64,000 nt of DNA, from NCBI GenBank assembly GCA_017429265.1, contig JAFRPG010000028.1, positions 1 to 64,000 on the forward strand. Reading direction: 5' to 3'. The notes under the pieces are model-generated. The model worked only from the letters and a program-made list of their open reading frames with translations, did no database searches and had not been told where the DNA came from. Below are positions 8,134-16,571 of this stretch, in pieces; the first letter of the stretch is position 1; every line of letters begins with the position of its first letter. Made by a program: the position numbers and the translations under genes. This stretch comes from Clostridia bacterium (GTDB lineage: Bacteria; Bacillota; Clostridia; Christensenellales; Aristaeellaceae).

Positions 8134-8742
8134 ATGAGTGATCTGAATATGGTTTGCCTGGATCTGGAGGGCGTGCTGGTGCCCGAGATCTGGATCGCGT
8201 TCTCCGAGGCCAGCGGCATCCCCGAGCTGCGCCGCACCACCCGCGACGAGCCGGACTATGACAAGCTGATGCGCTGGCGCCTCGGCATCCTGCGGGAGCA
8301 CGGCCTCGGCCTGAAGGACATCCAGGCCACGATCGCGACCATCGATCCGATGCCCGGCGCGCGGGAGTTCCTCGACGCCCTGCGCAGGGAGACCCAGGTG
8401 GCCATCCTCTCGGACACCTTCACCCAGTTTGCCAAGCCCCTGATGGAAAAGCTCGGGTGGCCCACCCTGATGTGCAACGCCCTTGAGGTCGGCCCCGACG
8501 GCGCGATCACCGGCTACCGCATCCGTACCGAGAAGTCCAAGCTCTCCACGGTGAAGGCCCTGCAGTCCGTCGGCTTCGACACGATCGCCGCCGGCGACAG
8601 CTACAACGATCTGGCGATGATCCGCGCCAGCAAGGCCGGCTTCCTCTTCCGCTCCACCGAGAAGATCAAGGCCGACAACCCGGATCTGCAGGCGTTCGAG
8701 GATTTCGACGACCTGCTGCACGCCATCCTCGGCGCGCTCTGA
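8134..8742 (+). CDS. thrH: Phosphoserine phosphatase / homoserine phosphotransferase (ThrH type)
   Basis: A 202-residue HAD-superfamily enzyme. The N-terminal motif CLDLEGVLVPEIW holds the nucleophile Asp10 and is diagnostic of ThrH, which has Glu where most phosphatases have the second Asp. ILSDTF supplies motif II and GDSYND motif IV. ThrH proteins remove phosphate from phosphoserine and can pass it to homoserine. The gene ends against serA and serC on the opposite strand, the other two steps of serine synthesis, so a phosphoserine phosphatase role is the natural reading. Length matches the family. Confidence 0.94.
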   Translation: MSDLNMVCLDLEGVLVPEIWIAFSEASGIPELRRTTRDEPDYDKLMRWRLGILREHGLGLKDIQATIATIDPMPGAREFLDALRRETQVAILSDTFTQFAKPLMEKLGWPTLMCNALEVGPDGAITGYRIRTEKSKLSTVKALQSVGFDTIAAGDSYNDLAMIRASKAGFLFRSTEKIKADNPDLQAFEDFDDLLHAILGAL

Positions 8743-8757
8743 TCCTTCCCTCCACGC

Positions 8758-8796
8758 GAAAAGCCGCCGGTCTGATGCCGACGGCCTTTTGCTTTG
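8758..8796. terminator. Shared terminator between thrH and serA
   Basis: AAAAGCCGCCGG and CCGACGGCCTTTT form a stem with one internal mismatch, flanked by A-rich and T-rich sequence. It can therefore stop transcription of the converging thrH and serC-serA units in both directions. Confidence 0.75.
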
Positions 8797-8802
8797 TCCG
8801 CT

Positions 8803-9975
8803 TTACTCCTTGACCCGGCGCACGCGCAGCACGCCTTCGATCTTCCGGAGCTGCTCCACGGTGTCGTGGGGCATGGCCTGGCCGAGGTCCAGCAGGGTGT
8901 AGGCGTACTCCCCGCGGCTCTTGTTGGCCATGTTCTCGATGTTCAGACCCTGGCTGCCGAAGAAGGTCGTGATCTGGGAGAGGATATTCGGGATGTTGCG
9001 GTGCAGGATCGCCACGCGGGCGGCGGTCTCGCAGACGCCGGCGTTCACGTCCGGATAGTTGACGGAGTGCAGGATGTTGCCGTTGTCCAGGTAGTCCTGC
9101 AGCTCGTCCACGGCCATCACCGCACAGTTGTCCTCGGCCTCCTCGGTGGAAGCACCCAGGTGCGGGATCACGATGGCCTTGTCCATGGCCGCGCTGACCG
9201 GGTTCGGGAAGTCGGTGACATAGCGGCGGACCTTGCCGGCCGCGAGGGCTTCCGCCATGGCCTTCTCGTCGACCAGGGCGTCGCGGGCGAAGTTCAGCAC
9301 CACGGCGCCGTCCTTCATCTTCGCGATCGCGTCGGCGTTCACCATGCCCTTGGTGGCGGCGGTGGCCGGCACATGGATGGTCACATAGTCGCTGACGGCG
9401 TAGATCTCCTCCACCTTTTCCGCATGGCGGACGGCCGGGGAGAGCTTCCATGCCGCGTTGACGGACATGTAGGGGTCGAAGCCGTAGACCTGCATGCCGA
9501 GGGCAACCGCGGCGTTGGCCACAAGCACGCCGATGGCGCCCAGACCGATGACACCCAGGGTCTTGCCCTGCAGCTCGTTGCCCGCAAAGGCCTTCTTGGC
9601 CTTCTCGGTGGTCTTGGCGATGGCTTCGTCGGCCTTGTTGGCCTTGACCCACTCGATGCCGCCGGCCACGTCGCGAGCCGCGAGGAACATGCCGCACAGC
9701 ACGAGCTCCTTGACGGAGTTCGCGTTGGCGCCGGGAGTATTGAAGACCACGATGCCTTCCTCGGCGCAGCGGTCCAGCGGGATGTTGTTGACGCCGGCGC
9801 CGGCGCGGGCGATGGCGCGCAGGCCGGCCGGGAAGGCCATCTCCTTCATGTCGGCGGAGCGGACCAGGACGCCCGCGGCCTCATCGATCGTGTCGGAGAG
9901 GGTGTAGCCCGCACGGAAGCGGTCCGTGCCGACCTTGGCGATATTGTTCAGGCAAAATACCTTGCGATCCTTCAT
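8803..9975 (-). CDS. serA: D-3-phosphoglycerate dehydrogenase
   Basis: A 390-residue NAD-dependent enzyme oxidising 3-phosphoglycerate to 3-phosphohydroxypyruvate, the first committed step of serine synthesis. The Rossmann motif is LGVIGLGAIGVLVANAA, and the catalytic Arg/Glu/His regions lie in RAGAGVNNIP and IVIPHLGASTEEAEDN. A short C-terminal ACT-like domain (about 320-390) ends in GVLRVRRVKE. The ATG at 9975 (MKDRKVFCLNNIAKVG) is chosen because AAGGAG is ten bases upstream; an in-frame ATG at 10005 has none. It follows serC after 54 bases and is surely in the same operon. Confidence 0.96.
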   Translation of the reverse strand: MKDRKVFCLNNIAKVGTDRFRAGYTLSDTIDEAAGVLVRSADMKEMAFPAGLRAIARAGAGVNNIPLDRCAEEGIVVFNTPGANANSVKELVLCGMFLAARDVAGGIEWVKANKADEAIAKTTEKAKKAFAGNELQGKTLGVIGLGAIGVLVANAAVALGMQVYGFDPYMSVNAAWKLSPAVRHAEKVEEIYAVSDYVTIHVPATAATKGMVNADAIAKMKDGAVVLNFARDALVDEKAMAEALAAGKVRRYVTDFPNPVSAAMDKAIVIPHLGASTEEAEDNCAVMAVDELQDYLDNGNILHSVNYPDVNAGVCETAARVAILHRNIPNILSQITTFFGSQGLNIENMANKSRGEYAYTLLDLGQAMPHDTVEQLRKIEGVLRVRRVKE

Positions 9976-10029
9976 GATCCGAACGCTCCTTACCTTGTCG
10001 TCCATTCACATTCTGAATTCCGAAATGCT

Positions 10030-11112
10030 TCAGCCGTTGTTCTTCTCGAACTCCGCCATGAAGTCCACCAGGGCCTGCACGCCCTCGACGGGCATCGCGT
10101 TGTAGATGGAGGCGCGCATGCCGCCCACGGTGCGGTGACCCTTCAGGTTCTTGAAGCCGGCCTTGGTCGCCTCGGCGATGAACTTCTTGTCGAGGTCCTC
10201 GTTGCCGGTGACGAAGGGCACGTTCATCAGGGAACGGTCCGCCGGGTTGACGGTGCCCTTGAACATGGCGCTGCTGTCCAGATAGTCATAGAGGATCTTC
10301 GCCTTCCGTTCGTTGACGGCCTTCATCGCGGCCAGGCCGCCCTTCTCCTTCAGCCACTTGAACACCAGGCCGCAGACGTAGATGTTCCAGCAGGGCGGTG
10401 TGTTGTAGAGGGACTTGTTGTCGGCGTGGGTCTTGTAGCGCAGCATGGTGGGCGTGCCGGGCAGCACGTCCTCGCGGATCAGGTCGTCACGGATGATGAC
10501 GATCGTGACGCCCGCGGGGCCCACGTTCTTCTGCACGCCGCCCCAGACGACGCCGTACTTCGTCACGTCCATGGGCTCGGAGAGGAGCATGGAGGAGACG
10601 TCGGAGACCAGGTCCTTGCCCTTGGTGTTGGGCAGGGTCTTGAACACGGTGCCGTAGATCGTGTTGTTCTGGCAGATGTAGACGTAGTCGGCGTCCGGGC
10701 TGACGGGCAGATCGGAGCAGTCCGGGATGTAGGAGAAGGTCTTGTCCGCGCTGGAGGCGATCCGGTTGACCTTGCCGAAGAGCTCAGCCTCGGCGGCGGC
10801 CTTCTTCGCCCACTGGCCGGTGATGATGTAGTCGGCCACGCGGTTCTTCATCAGGTTCATGGGCACCATGGCGAACTGGGTGTTGCCGCCGCCCTGGAGG
10901 AAGAGGACCTTGTAGTTGTCAGGGATGCCCACCAGCTCGCGCAGGTCGGCCTCCGCCGTGTCCAGAATGGCCTCGAAATCCTTGGAGCGATGGCTCATCT
11001 CCATCACGCTCATGCCGGAATTGCCGTACTCGAGCATCTCCGCCGCGCACTGGCGCAGCACTTCCTCCGGCAGACAGGCCGGACCCGCGGAAAAGTTGTA
11101 AACCCTGCTCAT
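10030..11112 (-). CDS. serC: Phosphoserine aminotransferase
   Basis: A 360-residue PLP enzyme converting 3-phosphohydroxypyruvate and glutamate to phosphoserine. It begins MSRVYNFSAGPACLP, a SerC hallmark. It carries LFLQGGGNTQFAMVP and the PLP lysine in WGGVQKNVGPAGVT, and ends with GGMRASIYNAMPVEGVQAL. The ATG at 11112 has GGAGGAG five bases upstream; a farther in-frame ATG is not supported. It is the first gene of the serC-serA operon. The same enzyme can serve pyridoxal phosphate synthesis. Confidence 0.97.
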   Translation of the reverse strand: MSRVYNFSAGPACLPEEVLRQCAAEMLEYGNSGMSVMEMSHRSKDFEAILDTAEADLRELVGIPDNYKVLFLQGGGNTQFAMVPMNLMKNRVADYIITGQWAKKAAAEAELFGKVNRIASSADKTFSYIPDCSDLPVSPDADYVYICQNNTIYGTVFKTLPNTKGKDLVSDVSSMLLSEPMDVTKYGVVWGGVQKNVGPAGVTIVIIRDDLIREDVLPGTPTMLRYKTHADNKSLYNTPPCWNIYVCGLVFKWLKEKGGLAAMKAVNERKAKILYDYLDSSAMFKGTVNPADRSLMNVPFVTGNEDLDKKFIAEATKAGFKNLKGHRTVGGMRASIYNAMPVEGVQALVDFMAEFEKNNG

Positions 11113-11180
11113 ACGATCTCCTCCATCTATTCTTCCTGTTGAGGATCCCAGATTCATGCGCCGGGATCACCGGCAGGCCC

Positions 11181-11189
11181 ATTATAGCA
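11181..11189 (-). promoter_or_regulatory. Promoter -10 region of serC-serA
   Basis: On the minus strand TGCTATAAT forms an extended -10 (TATAAT at 11181-11186) about 70 bases before the serC start. The -35 region is weak. Confidence 0.55.
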
Positions 11190-11278
11190 CAACGTGCCGT
11201 GCGTCGGGTGTATTTCTTCTGCATGGAAGAACCGGCCGATATTCTGCCATAAACGCCATTGATCTGATGAAAGCATAA

Positions 11279-11317
11279 GGAAAAGCCACGGCTCCGCTCC
11301 GGGAATCCGTGGCTTTG
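11279..11317 (-). terminator. Terminator of the cotH-DUF4956-VTC operon
   Basis: On the minus strand AAAGCCACGG (11307-11316) pairs with CCGTGGCTTT (11282-11291) and is followed by T-rich sequence just after the VTC gene stop. It also separates this operon from serC. Confidence 0.85.
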
Positions 11318-11329
11318 ATGCAGGCCGCC

Positions 11330-12037
11330 TCACGCTTCCATCTGCTCGAAGGTCCGGCACCAGGTGTACTTGCTGATGGCGCTGGAGATCGCGTTGCCGC
11401 AGTAGGTCGAGAGGAGGTCGCGGATGTAGGTCGGGAGGCAGCGGTTGTACTTGACCTCGAGGATCATCTCGTCGTGCTCGAAGGGCGGCACGGTCGGCAC
11501 ATGCGGGTTGAACAGGTCCGTGGACCACAGGCCGGAACGCAGGTGCTTGTCGAAGGTGATGCGCACCTCCTCCGCCGGGTGGAGATAAGCCTCGCGGACA
11601 TAGTCCACCAGCACGACCGGCCGCAGCAGGCGGATCGTCATCTCGCGATAGACATCGTTGAGCAGGCCGGACTGGGTGGTCTCCAGGCCGCTCGGGTCGC
11701 CGGCCATCAGCTGCTCGCACAGGTCCCGCGGGATCGAGATCGAGCGCTTGGAGATCAGGGAGCCGATCTTCGTCTTGCACTCGAGCTTGATGACCCGGTC
11801 GGAGTAGTTGTAGATCCGGATGCGGTACTTGTCGCGGTTCTGCACGCCGTCGAGCTTGTCGTGGAGGGCATCGTTGAACACCGTGTCGAAGTACAGGGAG
11901 CGGATGATGTACTCGTTGTTCTCATCGCCGTTCGGATCGCGGCCGAGGGTCCGGTCGAGGGCGTGGGAGAGCAGATAGTGCTGCGCCGGGCTGATGAAGA
12001 ACTTCAGCTCGTGGCGCAGCGGGAGGGTCGTGGCCAT
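11330..12037 (-). CDS. VTC domain polyphosphate polymerase-like protein
   Basis: A 235-residue protein of the VTC (PF09359) fold. The N-terminus RHELKFFISPAQHYLLSHAL, the strand YIIRSLYFDTVFNDAL, RDKYRIRIYNYSD, LECKTKIGSLISKRS and the late EVKYNRCLPTYIRDLL are the basic and acidic positions that line the triphosphate tunnel in yeast Vtc4. Family members make inorganic polyphosphate from ATP. Here the domain stands alone and DUF4956 and CotH genes lie upstream in the same operon, a set that recurs in Clostridia. Polyphosphate synthesis is a family-based inference; no SPX domain or membrane helix is present. Confidence 0.87.
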   Translation of the reverse strand: MATTLPLRHELKFFISPAQHYLLSHALDRTLGRDPNGDENNEYIIRSLYFDTVFNDALHDKLDGVQNRDKYRIRIYNYSDRVIKLECKTKIGSLISKRSISIPRDLCEQLMAGDPSGLETTQSGLLNDVYREMTIRLLRPVVLVDYVREAYLHPAEEVRITFDKHLRSGLWSTDLFNPHVPTVPPFEHDEMILEVKYNRCLPTYIRDLLSTYCGNAISSAISKYTWCRTFEQMEA

Positions 12038-12059
12038 GAGCCCACCTCGCTTTCGCTTC

Positions 12060-12719
12060 TCAGGCGCCAGCCTCGGTCTGGCAGGCGACGAGGGTCGCGT
12101 CGTAGACGCCCTCGATGCTCAGCACCTGGGAGACCAGGCTCTGCCGGTCGTCCAGGCGGACCTCCACGGTCATCTCGGCGCTGGCACGGGTGACGGTCTT
12201 GGAGCGCAGGCGGCGCTGGCGCACGGTGGCGCGCAGCAGCTGCTGGATGTCGCCCTCCGCAGCCTCGTCATAGTGCACCACCAGCAGGTACGCGGACTTG
12301 TTGGTGAAGTGGACGAAGGTCATGAAGAACAGGATGGCCGCGATGCCCAGGCCCACGATCAGCGCCTGCGGATACAGGCCGGCCCCGAGCAGGATGCCCA
12401 TGGTCAGCGCCCAGAACATGTAGGCGGTGTCCATGGCCTCCTTGACCGCTGTGCGGAAACGCACGATGGACAGCGCGCCGACCATGCCCATCGACAGGGC
12501 GATGTCCGACTTGATGCACATGACCACCGGGGTGGTGATCAGCGTCAGCATCACCAGGGTCATGGCGAAGTTCGGGCTGTAGAGCACGCCGCGGTAGCAC
12601 AGCTTGTAGGTCATCGCCACCAGCACGCCCATCAGCAGGCCGCAGACCAGGGCGAAGAGCACCGTCCAGGGGTTGAGGTTCCGCATGGAGGCGCCGAAGT
12701 TAGACCAGATTTCTTGCAT
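12060..12719 (-). CDS. DUF4956 integral membrane protein
   Basis: A 219-residue protein with an N-terminal membrane half of about four helices (around residues 13-115), including LSIVRFRTAVKEAMDTAYMF, a signature of the DUF4956 family. A soluble C-terminal half follows (LLRATVRQRRLRSKTVTRAS onward). GAGGAGG precedes the ATG at 12719. The gene lies between a CotH gene and a VTC gene, with 22 bases to the latter. A membrane partner or channel for the VTC polymerase product is a guess from position; the family itself has no known activity. Confidence 0.85.
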   Translation of the reverse strand: MQEIWSNFGASMRNLNPWTVLFALVCGLLMGVLVAMTYKLCYRGVLYSPNFAMTLVMLTLITTPVVMCIKSDIALSMGMVGALSIVRFRTAVKEAMDTAYMFWALTMGILLGAGLYPQALIVGLGIAAILFFMTFVHFTNKSAYLLVVHYDEAAEGDIQQLLRATVRQRRLRSKTVTRASAEMTVEVRLDDRQSLVSQVLSIEGVYDATLVACQTEAGA

Positions 12720-12747
12720 GGGTGATCCTCCTCGCAATATGGGGAAA

Positions 12748-15700
12748 TCAGTATGCTCCCTCGCCGTACTCGGGCTGGGGTCCGAAGTAGTTGATCATCT
12801 GCTGGTTGTTCAGGCTGAAGGCGGCCTGGGTGTATTCCCAGAGGTTGCGCGGACGCTTGCGCAGGGTGTTGCGGAGGCGGTCGACGCGCTTCTGCCAGTA
12901 GCGGTACGCGCCGTCGCCGGTGACGGGCACCTCGTCGATGACCTTCTTGTCGTTCTCGGGGCCCCAGCGCGCCCAGTGGACGGACATCTCCGGCGTGATC
13001 AGTTCCACGAGCGGCTCAAGGATCTCCAGCATCGTGTCCGTCGTCAGGAATTCGAACACCGAGGCGTACTTGCGCAGGAACTTGTCCTTGTACTCCGGCA
13101 CGCTGAGGAGCTTGAGCAGGATCGTGTTGTCGATGTTCTTGTCGCCCATGCCCTTGGCCTTGGTATAACTCCTCGGGCTGTTGAAGGAGGAGGTGAAGAG
13201 ACCGTAGTCCACGTCGTAGAGGATCCAGCGCCACTTGCTGTCTTCCCTGTGCAGGCGGTAGAAGCGCAGGTTGCCGATATCCGAGTTGCCGAAGAACATC
13301 TCCAGGGAGATATACTCGAAGTAGTTGTCCACATCCACATTGTCGAGGATATACTGCAGATCCTTGTTCGGCTGGCCGTTCGTCATGGCCGGCTTACCGT
13401 TCTTGACCTGCTTGATGAAGGCCTGGTATTCCTTGAGTTCGGAGCGCGTGCCGTACTTGAGGATGCCGCTGCCCTGCAGGATCGTCATGTTAGCGGCCTC
13501 GCTGAGCGGGAGTCCCTCCTGCTGGGCCGCCATGAAGCGGTCGTTGCGCTCGCGCAGGTTCATGTGGCCCCAGTAAACGCCGTTGAGGTAGACGACCACG
13601 GGCTTCCACGCCTGGTGGATGACGGGGATCGTGTCCTCGCCGTAGCCGTACTTCCGGGTGTAATAGGCCTGGTAGGCATCCACCAGCCGCGACTCAAAGC
13701 CGTCGAGCAGGCGCGTCCACATGCTGTCGTTGCCGGAGTTGCGCAGGACGAAGCCCTTGTACTCGGTGAACTGCCTGTCCTCAAAGAGGGCGGCTGCGAA
13801 GGTCTTGTTCCCGTAGATCGACTTGGCGCGGAACTTCATGCTTTTCTGCGGCATGTCGAGGGAGAAGTCGCCCATGAGCTTGAACTCGGCGTCCTGGTTG
13901 AGGATCTGCTGCCCGTCGAGACTGTAGTACTCCACATGCACGGGGCGGGCGTCCATCTTGTCCTTGACCTCGCGGTAGACCGTGTACTTGAAGGGCAGCT
14001 TGGCGGCCGGGGAGGCGGCCTTGGCTTCGAGGGCCTTCTGACCGACGGTCAGCATACCGTTCGTCTCGTTCCAGAGGATGTCCGGATCGGTCACGATGGA
14101 GAAGATCGGCAGCGTGTGGTAGGCGTTAATGAGGAAGGTGCCGGTCAGGACCTCGCTGTCCTTGAGCAGGCCGCTGTCGGAGAAAGCGCGGGCCCGGATC
14201 ACCGTGGTGAACTGCATCAGCAGTTCCTCGCCCTGATACACCGTCGAGGACAGCGTGGGAACGGAGCCGTCCGTGGTGTAGCGCACGGTGGTATTCTCCG
14301 GGATCGTGATGCGCGTGGAGATCATCGGGGTCGAGCCGGTGACCTCGTACAGGCCCGGCGGGTTGGTGAAGGACGGCGTCCCGCAGTAGCCGAGGAAGCC
14401 GCCGACGTTCTCCGTGCCCGGGGTGGGCGTGTCATAATAAAAAAACCCGGATGTCCCCAGGGTGCGCCCGTAGGACACATTCGTCGGAATGGCGGAGAGC
14501 AGCAGCTTGTCGAGGATGCGGCCCTCCGGTGTGCACAGGCAGACCGTCTCGCCGCCGCCCCGCTGAATCCGGAAATTGGTGTGGAGGCGGCCGTCCTTTG
14601 CGGTGTCGCCCAGGCCGTCGCAGAGGATGACCATGATCTGCCCGGGCTCGATCCATGTCCCGTAGGGGAACTGCCACTTGCGGGGCCTTCCGATCCTGTC
14701 GGAGAGGCCCCAGCCGCTCAGGTCCACGGCCTCAAGGCCGGTGTTCCTGATCTCGACCCAGTCCACAAAGGCATTGCCGTCCGCCACGCCGACGCTGTCG
14801 TTGGAGGCCATGACCTCGCTGATGATAACCCCGCTCGTGTTCCAGCGGCGCAGATCCGTGTCCGCGCCGGCGACGTCCTCATTGCTCCGGCCGGGTGTGG
14901 CGAAGGTATGCACGGTAAAGCTGCCGGAAGGATCGCGGGCCCAGGTGCAGTCCTCGGGCAGGTTGTCCACGATCACGCGGTCGCAGATGTGGCCCCGGTG
15001 GTCGGACAGCACGACGGTGTCATGCTCCGCGCTGATCCGGAAGCTGGCATGCGGGATCGACGTGGGACTGACGGCCCTGTCCTTGCCGGAGCAGAAGACG
15101 ATGTAGTAGCCGTGCGGCGCCACGCTGGCCCCCGCCGGGAACCGCCACCGCAGGGGCTGGTTCTCCTTGTCGGAGAGGGCATAATTGTCCAGGAAGATGG
15201 TCTGGTCCGTCGTGTTGTACAGCTCGATCCAGTCGGTCAGGTCGCCGTCCTCGTCGGTCAGCCCGCAGCGGGCGTTGGCGGAAACCTCGTTGATGATCAG
15301 CGCGCCGTCCATCACCATGGACTCCAGGCGGTAGCGCTCGTGTCCTTCCTCGGTGTTCTCATAGCCGGGGCTGAAGTAGGCGACCTCGGCCCACCGTCCG
15401 TCGGGCAGCAGGGCCCAGGAGCGGTCGGTCCCGACCATGTCGAAGGTCACCGCGTCGATGCGCATCGCGTGCGGCTCATAGAGGTAGACGGTCTCGCCCA
15501 CGCTGGAGAGCTTGAACTTGGCGTGCAGGACGCTGTAGGGCTCCGAGCGGTTTTCGTTGTCGCAGAAGACGACCAGCCGGCCGTCCGGCGGAAGGATCAT
15601 CTGCGGGAAAAGGAAGCGGATCGAGTCGCTGCGGTCGCACAGGCCGACGTGCTCCAGGTCGATGTCGTGGTCCGAGCTGTTCCAGATCTCGAGCCAGTCG

Positions 15701-16071
15701 CTGAAGCTGCCGGTCTCGTCCGGAACGGACGTGTGGTTCGACGGCATGACCTCGCTGATGCGCAGGCCTTTGTAATAGGATTCTTCCGCGGCCGCGTTCA
15801 TCTCCGTGGAGGAGGCGGTCCCGATGCGGGCCTGCTTGGCGTCGGTGAACGGGTCATAGCCCTTGGAGAGGGCATATACGGTATATCCGCCGAGGAGGAC
15901 GACCATCAGTCCGACGACGGCGATCAGGGCCGTCATCACCCGGGCCCTGGCGCGGATGCGGGAGCGCTTCTGCACATCGCGGCCGGTGCGCATCCCGTCG
16001 GCGATCGGTCTGTCATAGGCCTCGGTCCGCTCCTGCGCCGCGGCGCTGCGGCGTCTGCGGGGTTCGCTCAT
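12748..16071 (-). CDS. CotH-kinase protein with three lamin-tail domains
   Basis: A 1107-residue surface protein. A basic N-terminus is followed by one membrane helix (about 45-68). Three lamin-tail (LTD) repeats begin near residues 103, 253 and 412, each with (I)ISEVM/INEVS, a DW(L/I/V)EI/ELYN block and a CxD/CSGKD end. A chitobiase-like beta domain (about 560-640, VRYTTDGSVPTLSSTVYQG) leads into a CotH kinase domain (about 650-1060) with VYWGHMNLRERND and FRYLHREDSKWRWILYDVDYG-like elements. CotH proteins phosphorylate serines of surface proteins such as spore-coat proteins. AAAGGAGG precedes the ATG. It is the first gene of the operon with DUF4956 and VTC. Confidence 0.9.
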   Translation of the reverse strand: MSEPRRRRSAAAQERTEAYDRPIADGMRTGRDVQKRSRIRARARVMTALIAVVGLMVVLLGGYTVYALSKGYDPFTDAKQARIGTASSTEMNAAAEESYYKGLRISEVMPSNHTSVPDETGSFSDWLEIWNSSDHDIDLEHVGLCDRSDSIRFLFPQMILPPDGRLVVFCDNENRSEPYSVLHAKFKLSSVGETVYLYEPHAMRIDAVTFDMVGTDRSWALLPDGRWAEVAYFSPGYENTEEGHERYRLESMVMDGALIINEVSANARCGLTDEDGDLTDWIELYNTTDQTIFLDNYALSDKENQPLRWRFPAGASVAPHGYYIVFCSGKDRAVSPTSIPHASFRISAEHDTVVLSDHRGHICDRVIVDNLPEDCTWARDPSGSFTVHTFATPGRSNEDVAGADTDLRRWNTSGVIISEVMASNDSVGVADGNAFVDWVEIRNTGLEAVDLSGWGLSDRIGRPRKWQFPYGTWIEPGQIMVILCDGLGDTAKDGRLHTNFRIQRGGGETVCLCTPEGRILDKLLLSAIPTNVSYGRTLGTSGFFYYDTPTPGTENVGGFLGYCGTPSFTNPPGLYEVTGSTPMISTRITIPENTTVRYTTDGSVPTLSSTVYQGEELLMQFTTVIRARAFSDSGLLKDSEVLTGTFLINAYHTLPIFSIVTDPDILWNETNGMLTVGQKALEAKAASPAAKLPFKYTVYREVKDKMDARPVHVEYYSLDGQQILNQDAEFKLMGDFSLDMPQKSMKFRAKSIYGNKTFAAALFEDRQFTEYKGFVLRNSGNDSMWTRLLDGFESRLVDAYQAYYTRKYGYGEDTIPVIHQAWKPVVVYLNGVYWGHMNLRERNDRFMAAQQEGLPLSEAANMTILQGSGILKYGTRSELKEYQAFIKQVKNGKPAMTNGQPNKDLQYILDNVDVDNYFEYISLEMFFGNSDIGNLRFYRLHREDSKWRWILYDVDYGLFTSSFNSPRSYTKAKGMGDKNIDNTILLKLLSVPEYKDKFLRKYASVFEFLTTDTMLEILEPLVELITPEMSVHWARWGPENDKKVIDEVPVTGDGAYRYWQKRVDRLRNTLRKRPRNLWEYTQAAFSLNNQQMINYFGPQPEYGEGAY

Positions 16072-16118
16072 TCCGGTGTCCTCCTTTCCCTGCGGAATTC
16101 AGTCAGCATACCTTATGC

Positions 16119-16147
16119 ATTGTAGCACATCTTTCCCCCCGTGGCAA
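16119..16147 (-). promoter_or_regulatory. Promoter of the cotH-DUF4956-VTC operon
   Basis: On the minus strand TTGCCA (16142-16147) and TACAAT (16119-16124) are 17 bases apart, about 50 bases before the cotH-type start codon. Confidence 0.75.
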
Positions 16148-16182
16148 CCGTTTGCGGGGGTGCGATCATGTAAATTCCGGCT

Positions 16183-16190
16183 TCTTCGCG
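16183..16190 (+). repeat. 8-bp target-site duplication, left side of repeat copy 1
   Basis: TCTTCGCG directly abuts the left end of the element and recurs directly after its right end at 16542-16549. Confidence 0.7.
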
Positions 16191-16541
16191 GGTTCTTCAC
16201 GTTTAGTTAGGGAAATTCCGTTGGTGAGGGAATGCACCTGCGGGCGCACCAGAGGGCTTTCCGATCGATCCGGGGCTGCCGCCCATTCTCCGCTGAAAAC
16301 TATCCCCCGGACAGTTTTCCGGGCGCTCCGAATCCTCTGGACTCCTTCGGGGCCGTCCCGATAAATAATTCTTGGGGAATTGTCAGGTTTTTGATGGAAT
16401 GCCAGGCTATGCTCTCAGCCTTACCCGACAACCAACAAGAAAGAGGCGGCCCCGAAGGGTCCAGGGGCGATCGGAAAGCCCCTGGCGCGCTCCGCAGAGC
16501 GCGAAACCCCATATGCTTTCCCTAACTTTCCGTGAAGAACC
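16191..16541 (+). mobile_element. MITE-like intergenic repeat element, copy 1
   Basis: A 351-bp element with 25-bp terminal inverted repeats (16191-16215 and 16517-16541), which begin GGTTCTTCACG and match at 22 of 25 positions. Inside, GCGCACCAGAGGGCTTTCC near 16244-16262 is largely complementary to the block near 16475-16500. CTCTGGACTCCTTCGGGG near 16335-16353 is complementary to the same right-arm region further in (about 16454-16472), so most of the element can fold into one long imperfect hairpin. A side hairpin GAAAACTATCC/GGACAGTTTTC lies at about 16297-16322. It is flanked by an exact 8-bp direct repeat. No transposase or convincing ORF is present. Copies 2 and 3 are at 28980 and 51270. 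The apical segment (about 16360-16440) differs from theirs. Confidence 0.8.
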
Positions 16542-16549
16542 TCTTCGCG
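16542..16549 (+). repeat. 8-bp target-site duplication, right side of repeat copy 1
   Basis: TCTTCGCG, identical to 16183-16190, immediately outside the right terminal inverted repeat. Confidence 0.7.
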
Positions 16550-16571
16550 GAAAGCCGGAGAAAACACAAGC

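Noticed and set aside
12673..16125. A very long open frame on the plus strand opposite the CotH gene
   Set aside because: It is the antisense shadow of a GC-rich gene; the translation is Val/Gly/His/Arg-rich and matches no family, while the minus strand holds clear LTD and CotH motifs.
16232..16525. Short open frames inside the repeat copies (also near 29187 and 51269)
   Set aside because: They come from the inverted-repeat sequence, differ between copies in length and frame, and lack ribosome sites.
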